The translations under genes and the position numbers were made by a program. From positions 1-33,249 of the forward strand of contig JBELHJ010000024.1 in the NCBI GenBank assembly GCA_042091495.1: 33,249 bases of DNA. Direction: 5' to 3'. This DNA is from JBELHJ01 sp042091495. GTDB lineage: Bacteria > Bacteroidota > Bacteroidia > Flavobacteriales > Flavobacteriaceae. The first letter of the stretch is position 1; each line of letters opens with the position of its first letter. Positions 1 through 6,705 of this stretch are shown piece by piece. Under the pieces are notes generated by a model. The model searched no databases, was not told the origin of the DNA, and was given only the letters and a program-made list of their open reading frames with translations.

Positions 1-52
1 CACGACCTGCTGATTACAAATCAGCTGCTCTAGCCAGCTGAGCTATATCGGC
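1..52 (-). tRNA. tRNA-Thr (anticodon TGT), 3' part outside window
   Basis: Read on the minus strand, the sequence starts with an acceptor strand and D-arm (TAGCTCAGCTGGCTAGAGC). It then forms an anticodon stem GCTGA/TCAGC around the loop TTTGTAA, which places TGT at the anticodon (plus-strand bases 16-18). TGT reads ACA threonine codons. The 5' end is at base 52; the variable loop, T-arm and acceptor 3' strand lie beyond the window edge. In Flavobacteriaceae this tRNA commonly starts a tRNA cluster leading into tuf and the ribosomal-protein/RNA-polymerase genes, but that part is not visible here. Confidence 0.93.
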
Positions 53-78
53 TTAAAATGCTCATAATTAAGCACAAT

Positions 79-105
79 AAAAAAGTCCGCTATTTCTAAC
101 GGACT
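79..105 (-). terminator. Rho-independent terminator of hpf
   Basis: On the minus strand the stem AGTCCGTTA pairs with TAGCGGACT (one G-T wobble) around a GAAA tetraloop (plus bases 84-105). It is followed directly by a run of six T. It lies after the hpf stop codon and before tRNA-Thr, so it separates the hpf transcript from the tRNA genes. Confidence 0.82.
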
Positions 106-154
106 GCAAATGTATATATTTTTTGTTTTAAACAAAACTTTTTTATTTTTTTTT

Positions 155-457
155 TTAAGCGAAAGACCTCAGTTTTTCTTTTCGTTTTTTTAGTTGCCTT
201 TCTAGTGATGAAGCAGCTACATCAATACCCTCTTCAAAACTCTTACATTGCTTTTTTACAATAAAACTATCTCCTGGAACAGAAATTTTAGCTTCAATAA
301 TTTTATTCTCCTTATCACTTGTATTTTCAACTTTCAAAAACACATCTGATTTTATGACTTTATCATAAAACAGTTCTAGCTTATCCATACGTTTCTGAAT
401 AAATTCGATCAATTTAATGTCTGCATTAAAATTGACAGATTGCATGTTTACCTTCAT
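155..457 (-). CDS. hpf: Ribosome hibernation promoting factor HPF/RaiA, short form
   Basis: A protein of about 100 residues that matches the short HPF/YfiA fold. It opens with the typical beta strand MKVNMQSVNFNAD, has a central acidic/basic stretch and ends in a very basic tail (ERQLKKRKEKLRSFA). Members bind the 30S decoding channel and silence ribosomes in stationary phase. It lacks the C-terminal dimerisation domain of long HPF. The longer frame begins MLMKV; the third residue (ATG at 457) fits the family start better. The upstream neighbour on the same strand is xerC (33-base gap), and a strong hairpin terminator follows. Placement between xerC and tRNA-Thr is a conserved flavobacterial arrangement (from general knowledge). 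Confidence 0.93.
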   Translation of the reverse strand: MKVNMQSVNFNADIKLIEFIQKRMDKLELFYDKVIKSDVFLKVENTSDKENKIIEAKISVPGDSFIVKKQCKSFEEGIDVAASSLERQLKKRKEKLRSFA

Positions 458-490
458 AAGCATTAAAAATTAAATTAAACTTTTCTCAAT

Positions 491-1384
491 TCAGGACTTA
501 CTCCTAGGATGAGCTCCCCTATATACTTTTTTTAATTCTGCTATACTGTTATGAGTGTAGACTTGAGTTGAGGCTAAACTTGAATGACCCAGTAAATCTT
601 TAACAGAATTTAAATCTGCACCCTCATTCAATAAATGAGTTGCAAAAGAGTGCCTAAGAATGTGAGGACTCTTTTTTAACTTTGAAGATGCTTTACTAAA
701 ATAAGAATTTACAACCCTATAAACAAGTGTTTCATAAACTTTAACCCCCTTCTTAGTAATAAACACATATTCATTACTATATGACGGATAACGTTTACTT
801 TTAAGTTCTAAATAATTAATAAGGACTTCTTTCACTGAATTTAAAAGTGGGACATAGCGCTCTTTATTTCTTTTTCCTAAAACTTTTAGAGTATTGTTTT
901 CAAAATCAATATCAATCTCTTTAAGGTTTATAAGTTCAGAGCGTCTTATACCCGTTGTATATAGTAATAGAATTATTAAATAATTCCTTATTGACTCAAA
1001 GTCATCATGATTATAATATTGATCCAAAACGTTTTCTATTTCATTAATTGAAAACGGGACTTGGGCCTTTTTGGGTTCTTTCAACATCTTATGTAAAAGA
1101 AGAGGAGAGGATTCAATTATTTGAACTTTTACAAGAAATTTAAAAAAAGCTTTTAGAGATGCTATTTTTCGGTTTACAGTTCTATTACTTATACCTTCTT
1201 CAATTAAAATTACAATCCATGATCTAATAGAACCGTAATCAATAATCTGCAATTCAAATTCTGTAGCTTTTATGTCGAGATAATTAAAAAACTGAATTAA
1301 ATCTCTTTCATAATTTTTTATAGTTAGTAAAGCATATTTCTTTTCAAGTAATAAGTAATCTTTAAACTGTTGTAATAAAACCAT
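491..1384 (-). CDS. xerC: Tyrosine recombinase XerC/XerD type
   Basis: A 297-residue site-specific recombinase, the usual XerC/D length, that would resolve chromosome dimers at dif. The N-terminal SAM-like core-binding domain covers about residues 1-95 and the catalytic domain about 110-297. All six catalytic positions are visible: Arg147 (TTGIRRSEL), Lys171 (LGKRNKER), His241 and Arg244 (HILRHSFATHLL), His267 (LGHSSL) and nucleophile Tyr276 (STQVYTH). It is therefore predicted to be active. There is no prophage or integron nearby, and its place between rpsU and hpf fits the housekeeping enzyme rather than a mobile-element integrase. A terminator sits between rpsU and this gene, so it probably has its own promoter or depends on readthrough. 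Confidence 0.93.
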   Translation of the reverse strand: MVLLQQFKDYLLLEKKYALLTIKNYERDLIQFFNYLDIKATEFELQIIDYGSIRSWIVILIEEGISNRTVNRKIASLKAFFKFLVKVQIIESSPLLLHKMLKEPKKAQVPFSINEIENVLDQYYNHDDFESIRNYLIILLLYTTGIRRSELINLKEIDIDFENNTLKVLGKRNKERYVPLLNSVKEVLINYLELKSKRYPSYSNEYVFITKKGVKVYETLVYRVVNSYFSKASSKLKKSPHILRHSFATHLLNEGADLNSVKDLLGHSSLASTQVYTHNSIAELKKVYRGAHPRSKS

Positions 1385-1414
1385 AACACAAAATCAAACA
1401 TCATAAATATATAA

Positions 1415-1442
1415 CAAAAAAAAGCCCTGTAAAACAGGGCTT
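1415..1442 (-). terminator. Rho-independent terminator of rpsU
   Basis: On the minus strand AAGCCCTGT and ACAGGGCTT form a perfect nine-base-pair stem around TTT (plus bases 1422-1442), followed by a T-rich tract. It lies 24 bases after the rpsU stop codon and before xerC. Confidence 0.85.
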
Positions 1443-1466
1443 GATATTTTTATCTTTAAATAAGAC

Positions 1467-1661
1467 TTAGATATTCTCTTGATCTCTTAAAGACTGTATA
1501 TATTGTGCTTTTTGAATTTGCGCTCTACGAGCAACCGAAGGTTTAGTAAACTGTTTACGAGTTTGCAATTGACGCTTAGTTCCAGTTTTGTCAAACTTTC
1601 GCTTGTAACGCTTCAAAGCTCTATCTATATTTTCTCCTTCTTTAATTGGTATTATTAACAT
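1467..1661 (-). CDS. rpsU: 30S ribosomal protein bS21
   Basis: A 64-residue, highly basic protein that matches bS21: MLIIPIKEGENIDRALKRYK at the start, then KRQLQTRKQFTKPSVARRAQ. It is a small-subunit protein located near the 3' end of 16S rRNA. In Bacteroidota ribosomes bS21, with bS6 and bS18, holds the anti-Shine-Dalgarno tail so that most mRNAs are initiated without it (established for Flavobacterium). Unlike its neighbours, this gene carries a strong Shine-Dalgarno element (GGAGG, plus bases 1671-1675) nine bases before the ATG, and a perfect flavobacterial promoter. That combination fits feedback control by free anti-Shine-Dalgarno when bS21 is scarce (inference). Confidence 0.97.
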   Translation of the reverse strand: MLIIPIKEGENIDRALKRYKRKFDKTGTKRQLQTRKQFTKPSVARRAQIQKAQYIQSLRDQENI

Positions 1662-1670
1662 AGTCCTTAA

Positions 1671-1678
1671 CCTCCTCT
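1671..1678 (-). promoter_or_regulatory. Strong Shine-Dalgarno sequence of rpsU
   Basis: The minus strand reads AGAGGAGG, nine bases before the rpsU ATG. This is complementary to the CCUCC anti-Shine-Dalgarno core of 16S rRNA. The other gene starts I examined in the window have A/T-rich leaders instead, so this site stands out and is likely regulatory. Confidence 0.85.
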
Positions 1679-1693
1679 CTTTTAAAATTTGTG

Positions 1694-1723
1694 CAAATAT
1701 AAAATGATTCTAATAATTAACAA
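1694..1723 (-). promoter_or_regulatory. Promoter of rpsU (TTG-N19-TATATTTG)
   Basis: On the minus strand a TTG (plus bases 1721-1723) is followed by exactly 19 bases and then TATATTTG (plus bases 1694-1701). This is the consensus of the primary sigma factor of Bacteroidota. The predicted leader is about 30 bases and includes the Shine-Dalgarno element. Confidence 0.78.
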
Positions 1724-1738
1724 TAAAATTAATCATTT

Positions 1739-2905
1739 TTATGTAGCAGGTTTATAATCTTTTTTATCGATTACAATTTTTGCTATGATTTCTTTTAGTA
1801 TTTCAGAAGTACCACCACCAATTGGACCCAGCCTACTATCTCTTAAAAGACGTGCCATAGGATATTCCTCGATATAACCATAGCCACCTAGCATTTGAAG
1901 ACAGTCATAAATTACTTCATCTGCCATTTTGGTTGATTTTAACTTGGCCATTGTAGCTTCTTTAACTACATATTCTCCTTTTCCCAAACGAAGAGCTGTA
2001 AAATAGTTGAATTGTTTACATATTTCCATTTCTGTATATGCTGAAGCCATTTTATGTCTTAGCGCCTGAAACTTATCAATAGTTTTTCCAAATGCTAACC
2101 TTTCAGACATGTAATTTACAGCATAATCAAGAGCATACTCTGCCCTAGCGTGAGCATTTACAGCCATGATTAGTCTTTCTGAAGCAAAATGTTGCATGAT
2201 ATATGAAAACCCTTTATTGAGTTCACCTAGCAAATTCTCTTTGGGAACTTTAACATTATCAAAAGCTAGTTCTGCTGTATCTGAAGCTCTCCAACCAAGT
2301 TTATCTAATTTAGTAGCAGTAATTCCCTCCATGTCTCTATCCAACAAAAAGATACTTATCCCTTTGTTACCTAGTTCCGGATTTGTTTTGGCAGCAACAA
2401 TTAAATAATCACTGTAAACACCATTTGTAATAAAAGTTTTTGAACCATTTACGATGAAATGATCTCCGTCTTTTATTGCAGTAGTTCGCATTCCAGCCAC
2501 GTCACTACCTCCAAAAGGCTCAGTAATACACAAACAACCTATTTTATCCCCACTAATACTTTTCTCAAGATAATCAGATTTAATGCTTTCATTAGCTTCA
2601 CATTTTAAATGTGTCATAGCCAAATAAACGTGCGCCCATACAGCTGCTGCAAATCCTCCTGAGTTTACCTTTTGTAACTCTTCCAGAAAGATAATCATGT
2701 AAAAAATATCGAGATCTAATCCACCATATTGCTCAGGGTAGGATATTCCTAAATACCCCATTTCCCCAAATTTTTTCCAAATAGAAGAATCAATTTTTCC
2801 TTGAGATTCCCATTCATCTACAGAGGGTACAACCTCTTTTTTTAGAAATTCTTTTAAGCTATTCCTAAAGAGTTCATGCTCTTCAGTGAAGTACATGTTA
2901 TTCAT
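1739..2905 (-). CDS. Acyl-CoA dehydrogenase family protein
   Basis: An FAD enzyme of 388 residues, the normal length, that would introduce a 2,3-double bond into an acyl-CoA and pass electrons to ETF. The family signatures are present: CITEPFGGSDVAGMRTTA (about 126-143), the FAD/dimer region YMSERLAFGKTIDKFQALRH (265-284) and GGYGYIEEYPMARLLRDSR (340-358). The usual catalytic glutamate of the IYEGT motif is replaced by glycine (IGGGTSE, position 364). A glutamate instead appears in SERLIMA (Glu243), the placement known from isovaleryl-CoA and long-chain acyl-CoA dehydrogenases, so the enzyme is probably active but of that subgroup. The substrate cannot be read from sequence. Its start lies 14 bases after the upstream helix-hairpin-helix gene, so the two are probably co-transcribed. 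Confidence 0.92.
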   Translation of the reverse strand: MNNMYFTEEHELFRNSLKEFLKKEVVPSVDEWESQGKIDSSIWKKFGEMGYLGISYPEQYGGLDLDIFYMIIFLEELQKVNSGGFAAAVWAHVYLAMTHLKCEANESIKSDYLEKSISGDKIGCLCITEPFGGSDVAGMRTTAIKDGDHFIVNGSKTFITNGVYSDYLIVAAKTNPELGNKGISIFLLDRDMEGITATKLDKLGWRASDTAELAFDNVKVPKENLLGELNKGFSYIMQHFASERLIMAVNAHARAEYALDYAVNYMSERLAFGKTIDKFQALRHKMASAYTEMEICKQFNYFTALRLGKGEYVVKEATMAKLKSTKMADEVIYDCLQMLGGYGYIEEYPMARLLRDSRLGPIGGGTSEILKEIIAKIVIDKKDYKPAT

Positions 2906-2919
2906 TAAATTTTCTTTTT

Positions 2920-3771
2920 CTAATCAATCACCAAATATAATTTAATTATGTCAAACTTATTTAGCGGAAAGCCTTTAACTTTTTTTATTTGATTAACATG
3001 AGTATAACCGTCTAGTAATTTTCTATAATCTATAATTTCAAAAGCTAATTCGTAGTCTATAAATGGTACTTGAACTAATTCATAGGAAGTAACTTTATTA
3101 ATATCAAGAGTTTTAATCTTTCTTGGATTCAATATTTTAAATTTTTTCTTGATTCGATCAATTACTATCGAATCTAGACCATAAATTAAATAAAGTTCAC
3201 TTTCTGTCAAGAAACCACCCCATTTGTCCCTGTAATTTATAATGCGTTGAGATAATTTTTCTCCGATACCATAAACAGAAATGAGCTGATTTTTTGTAGC
3301 CCTATTTAAGTCTTCAATTTTATCGTTACTTTTTTTGCTTTGAATTGAAGGTGTCGTATTTTTTAACCAATCCGGGAACTTAAAAGATTTCGATAATTTA
3401 TTTAATAATGCATCATCAATACCAGTAACCTTTTTAAAATCCTCTGCAGAATTAATCCAATTTCCCTTAGACCTATATTTTAAAAGTCTATCTATTTCAT
3501 TAGTATTTAATCCCAAAACATAACCTTTATAATCATCTATGAAATTAGGATTAAAAGGATAAATAGTGTCAGTTTTAATAGTTGAGGAACTTTGAATTGA
3601 GTCCATTTTTTTATTTAAAGCTATAAGCTCTTGATCAACATGAATATCGAAGACGGGTTTTAAGGCATTTGACCATATTAGAAGTTGCATAAAACAGATA
3701 ACTAAAACCAATAAAAAAATCCCATTTCGTTTTTTTTTTGAAAAACCAAAATGGGATTTAAATTTTGTCAT
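2920..3771 (-). CDS. Membrane-anchored helix-hairpin-helix (ComEA-like) protein
   Basis: 283 residues: a basic N-terminus, one hydrophobic segment (about residues 17-34), a polar linker, then three helix-hairpin-helix units. These are roughly 80-132 (GLNTNEIDRLLKYRSKG), 154-213 (LNRATKNQLISVYGIGEKLS) and 222-282 (LDINKVTSYELVQVPFIDYE). Only the middle unit keeps the classical GIG hairpin. HhH units of this kind bind DNA non-specifically, and ComEA uses them for DNA uptake in the periplasm. Whether this three-unit protein does so is unknown. It follows the AGCS transporter by nine bases and precedes the acyl-CoA dehydrogenase by 14. A terminator-like hairpin overlaps codons 5-19. Confidence 0.85.
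   Translation of the reverse strand: MTKFKSHFGFSKKKRNGIFLLVLVICFMQLLIWSNALKPVFDIHVDQELIALNKKMDSIQSSSTIKTDTIYPFNPNFIDDYKGYVLGLNTNEIDRLLKYRSKGNWINSAEDFKKVTGIDDALLNKLSKSFKFPDWLKNTTPSIQSKKSNDKIEDLNRATKNQLISVYGIGEKLSQRIINYRDKWGGFLTESELYLIYGLDSIVIDRIKKKFKILNPRKIKTLDINKVTSYELVQVPFIDYELAFEIIDYRKLLDGYTHVNQIKKVKGFPLNKFDIIKLYLVID
3710..3759 (-). terminator. Terminator-like hairpin inside the HhH gene start
   Basis: On the minus strand AAATCCCATTT (plus 3749-3759) pairs perfectly over 11 bases with AAATGGGATTT (plus 3717-3727). The loop is 21 bases and a T-rich tract follows (reads TTTTTTTATTGG). It begins 22 bases after the AGCS stop codon, where a terminator for that gene would be expected, but it overlaps codons 5-19 of the next gene. 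The stem has only three G-C pairs, so strength is uncertain. Confidence 0.45.
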
Positions 3772-3780
3772 TTTAAATTA

Positions 3781-5352
3781 TCACTTAATAGATTTAATGG
3801 CTGATCTATATTTTACAAGTTCTTCCTTAATTTTAGGTAATAAGAGAGAGACACCAATGAGGTTTGGCACAGACATAGCAAAAATCATTGCATCAGAAAA
3901 ATCTGTTACTGCTCCTAAACTGATTGAGGCTCCAATAATAGTAAATATACAAAACACTACTTTATAGGTAATGGTATTCCTTTTAGTTTTTCCAAATAAA
4001 AACAACCATGATTGGAGTCCGTAATAAGACCATGATATCATTGTTGAAAAAGCAAAAAGCACCACAGCTACAGTTAGCACATAGGGAAACCATGGTATAG
4101 CACTAGCAAAAGCATTAGATGTTAACTCTACTCCTGAGGCAGCTCCAGGATCAAGATAATTACCAGTAATAACAATAACTAAAGCTGTTATTGTACATAC
4201 TACAACAGTATCTATGAAAGGCTCTAATAAAGCAACAATTCCCTCAGATGCTGCAAATTTGGTTTTAACAGCACTATGAGCAATTGCAGCAGAACCTACA
4301 CCAGCTTCATTTGAAAATGCAGCCCTTCTGAAACCTTGGATTAAAACTCCAATTATACCTCCAGTTACTCCAGAAGGAGAAAAGGCCCCATCAAATATTG
4401 AAACAAATGCACTACCAACTTGGCTAATATTCATCCCTATAACAACAAAAGCTGCTAAAAGATATATACCAACCATGAAAGGAACTATCTTTTCTGTTAC
4501 TGATGCGATACGTTTAACTCCTCCAATAATTACAACTCCTACAAAAACAGCCATGACCAATCCAAAATAAAATCCTCCACTACTGCTTTCATTTCCAATT
4601 ATATCGTTAAAAATTTGAGCCGCTTGATTACTTTGAAACATGTTTCCTCCACCAAAAGAACCACCTATACAAAATATAGCAAATAATACTGCTAAGATTT
4701 TACCAAAGCCAGCATACCCTTTTTCTGTGAGTCCCTTTTTAAGATAATACATAGGCCCGCCATATACAGTCCCGTCTTCACCTATATCTCTATACTTAAC
4801 ACCAAGAGTACATTCCGCAAATTTAGATGTCATTCCAAGTAACCCTGCAACAATCATCCAAAAAGTAGCCCCTGGACCACCAATGGTAATTGCTATAGCA
4901 ACGCCCGCAATATTACCCAAACCAACAGTCCCAGACAGTGCTGCAGTAAGCGCCTGAAAGTGAGACACCTCACCTTCCTGACTTTCATCCTTGATAGTGC
5001 CTTTTATATCATGATCAACCTCTAAAACATTAACATCCTCTTGATTTGAATGATCGTCAATTGCGTCATATTTTCCTCGAACTACATTAATTGCAGTAGT
5101 AAATGCTCCTAGGTTAATAAACTTAAAATAAATGGTAAAAAATGTAGCAAAACCTAATAGAAGAATTACTACCCATGGTATACCAGCATCTTCAGAAATA
5201 GGAATTTGATAGAATATGGCATTAACAAACCAACCTGTATACTTTGCAAAAACTTCATTAATCTGATTATCTAAACCTTGATTAGTTGCCTCATTGGCAA
5301 AAGACATTAGTGGTGAAAAAACAGATAGTAGGGCAAGGAAAAATTTATTCAT
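3781..5352 (-). CDS. Sodium:alanine/glycine symporter, AGCS family
   Basis: An amino-acid/sodium symporter of the AGCS family (AgcS/DagA type) with about ten or more membrane segments. Family motifs are visible: FQALTAALSGTVGLGNIAGV near the first third, the GGPGATFWM stretch, KYRDIGEDGTVYGGPMYYL, and the conserved FRRAAFSNEAGVGSAAIAHS region. I chose the ATG at 5352 (MNKFFLALLSVFSPLMSFA), which gives 523 residues. The open frame extends 26 residues further upstream but that part is unlike the family. The N-terminus resembles a signal peptide, followed by about 60 residues before the first long hydrophobic segment. An insertion rich in Asp and Glu (EDVNVLEVDHDIKGTIKDES) lies before the conserved core. 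The substrate is probably alanine or glycine, not provable here. Confidence 0.93.
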   Translation of the reverse strand: MNKFFLALLSVFSPLMSFANEATNQGLDNQINEVFAKYTGWFVNAIFYQIPISEDAGIPWVVILLLGFATFFTIYFKFINLGAFTTAINVVRGKYDAIDDHSNQEDVNVLEVDHDIKGTIKDESQEGEVSHFQALTAALSGTVGLGNIAGVAIAITIGGPGATFWMIVAGLLGMTSKFAECTLGVKYRDIGEDGTVYGGPMYYLKKGLTEKGYAGFGKILAVLFAIFCIGGSFGGGNMFQSNQAAQIFNDIIGNESSSGGFYFGLVMAVFVGVVIIGGVKRIASVTEKIVPFMVGIYLLAAFVVIGMNISQVGSAFVSIFDGAFSPSGVTGGIIGVLIQGFRRAAFSNEAGVGSAAIAHSAVKTKFAASEGIVALLEPFIDTVVVCTITALVIVITGNYLDPGAASGVELTSNAFASAIPWFPYVLTVAVVLFAFSTMISWSYYGLQSWLFLFGKTKRNTITYKVVFCIFTIIGASISLGAVTDFSDAMIFAMSVPNLIGVSLLLPKIKEELVKYRSAIKSIK

Positions 5353-5439
5353 TGAGTTATTTTTTTGATTTTTTTGAAAAAACGATGACAAGATGTAAAA
5401 AAAATTGGAGTAATTAAAACATATCATCAATTAATAGAT

Positions 5440-6456
5440 TTACAGATTGTATATGGAATTAAGTTTCTGAATTTGTTCTGGCCTCCCTAAGACAATAATT
5501 TTCGATCCCTCTACCAACTGTGTATTAGCCTCAGGATTAACTTCATAATCACCATTTGGAGTTTTAAATCCAATGACACTACATCCAGACTTTTTTCTTA
5601 AATCTAAATCTCTAATAGTTTTAACGTATGACGTGTCGTACAACTTACTAACTGGTATTTCCTCAATATTTATGTTTTTATTTCCTACAATAGATAAATT
5701 ATCAATAAATTCTATTAAATCTGGAACAACTACTAATGAAGCCATGTGATCACCTCCAATTCTATCAGGCATAATTACATTGTTAGCACCAGCTAATTTT
5801 AACTTATCGTAGGAAGTCTCTTGAGAGGCTCTACTGATAATGTTAAGGTTTTTATTTATCTGCCTTGCAGACAAAACAACAAAAAGATTATCTGCGTCAT
5901 CAGGTAAAGCAGCAATTAAAGTAGTTGCCTTATTAATTGCTGCTGAGTGTAAAACTTCATCTTCATTAGCATTCCCGTAAACAAATAAAAGATTATCATC
6001 TTGGTATTTATCAATAACAGATCTATCCTTTTCAATAATGATGAATGATTTATTGTAAGCTAGAAGTTTTTTAGCTGCCTGTTTTCCATTTCTACCAAAT
6101 CCACATATAATGATATGTTCATCCATACTGTTTATTTTTTTTTGCATTTTCTTTTTATAATACTCCTCAATGTTACTTTTACTTAACACGTATTCTGTTA
6201 TAACCTTTATGGCGTACCCTAAAATTATTACAGATGATAAAATCAATCCTGTTGCAAATAATTTAGCTTGATCATCTAAAGGATGAACTTCAGAAAAACC
6301 AACAGTAGAGATGGTAATTACAGTCATGTAGATTGCATCTACCCAAGAAAAACCATCAACTGATTTAAAACCCAAAACTCCAACAACAAAAATAAGGATT
6401 AACAGAATTAGTGCTGTATATATCTTAGATCTGAAAATTAAAAAAAGTGATTTCAT
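5440..6456 (-). CDS. Potassium channel with RCK (TrkA-N/TrkA-C) domains
   Basis: Two membrane helices (about residues 12-35 and 66-90 from the ATG used here) flank a pore loop with the selectivity filter TISTVGFSE. A cytosolic RCK domain follows with a Rossmann motif (IIICGFGRNGKQAAKKLL), then a TrkA-C domain near the C-terminus. This is the MthK/Kch-like architecture: a ligand-gated K+ channel that forms a tetramer with an eight-RCK gating ring. The filter reads TVGF with SE instead of the common TVGYGD. I chose the ATG at 6456 (338 residues), seven bases after the PspC gene; a TTG at 6474 would overlap it by 11 bases. It is transcribed with pspC. Confidence 0.92.
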   Translation of the reverse strand: MKSLFLIFRSKIYTALILLILIFVVGVLGFKSVDGFSWVDAIYMTVITISTVGFSEVHPLDDQAKLFATGLILSSVIILGYAIKVITEYVLSKSNIEEYYKKKMQKKINSMDEHIIICGFGRNGKQAAKKLLAYNKSFIIIEKDRSVIDKYQDDNLLFVYGNANEDEVLHSAAINKATTLIAALPDDADNLFVVLSARQINKNLNIISRASQETSYDKLKLAGANNVIMPDRIGGDHMASLVVVPDLIEFIDNLSIVGNKNINIEEIPVSKLYDTSYVKTIRDLDLRKKSGCSVIGFKTPNGDYEVNPEANTQLVEGSKIIVLGRPEQIQKLNSIYNL

Positions 6457-6463
6457 AAAAGTC

Positions 6464-6688
6464 CTAAAGATCAAAAACTGAAGAGCGCTTAGTGTAAATT
6501 ATATCTTTCACTTTTAGCCAAAATGCCAAAAAAAGATAAAAAGCAAATCCAAATCCTAGAGTAACAAATGTGAGGTACATAAAACTTACTCGAACTACTT
6601 TTGCTCTGATTCCAATTCGATCTGCAATACGTTCGCAAACATCATATCCTCTTTTTTGAAAAAAGTATAAAAATTTCTGTAAATCCAT
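6464..6688 (-). CDS. PspC-domain small membrane protein
   Basis: A small protein of 74 residues from the ATG at 6688 (a GTG two codons upstream is also possible). It contains a PspC domain: a short basic start (LQKFLYFFQKRGYDVCERIA), the conserved RIGIRAKVVRVSFMYLTFV helix, and a hydrophobic segment GFGFAFYLFLAFWLKV. PspC proteins sit in the inner membrane and sense or relay envelope stress in Proteobacteria; the short Bacteroidota forms are uncharacterised. It is followed by the K+ channel gene after seven bases and preceded by DUF2851 after 17, which suggests one operon. Confidence 0.88.
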   Translation of the reverse strand: MDLQKFLYFFQKRGYDVCERIADRIGIRAKVVRVSFMYLTFVTLGFGFAFYLFLAFWLKVKDIIYTKRSSVFDL

Positions 6689-6705
6689 TGTCACAAATAA
6701 ACGAA

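Noticed and set aside
491..1384. XerC-like recombinase as a sign of an integrated mobile element
   Set aside because: It is of housekeeping length and lies in a conserved rpsU-hpf setting, with no attachment-site duplication, toxin, phage or transposon genes nearby, although a tRNA gene is close.
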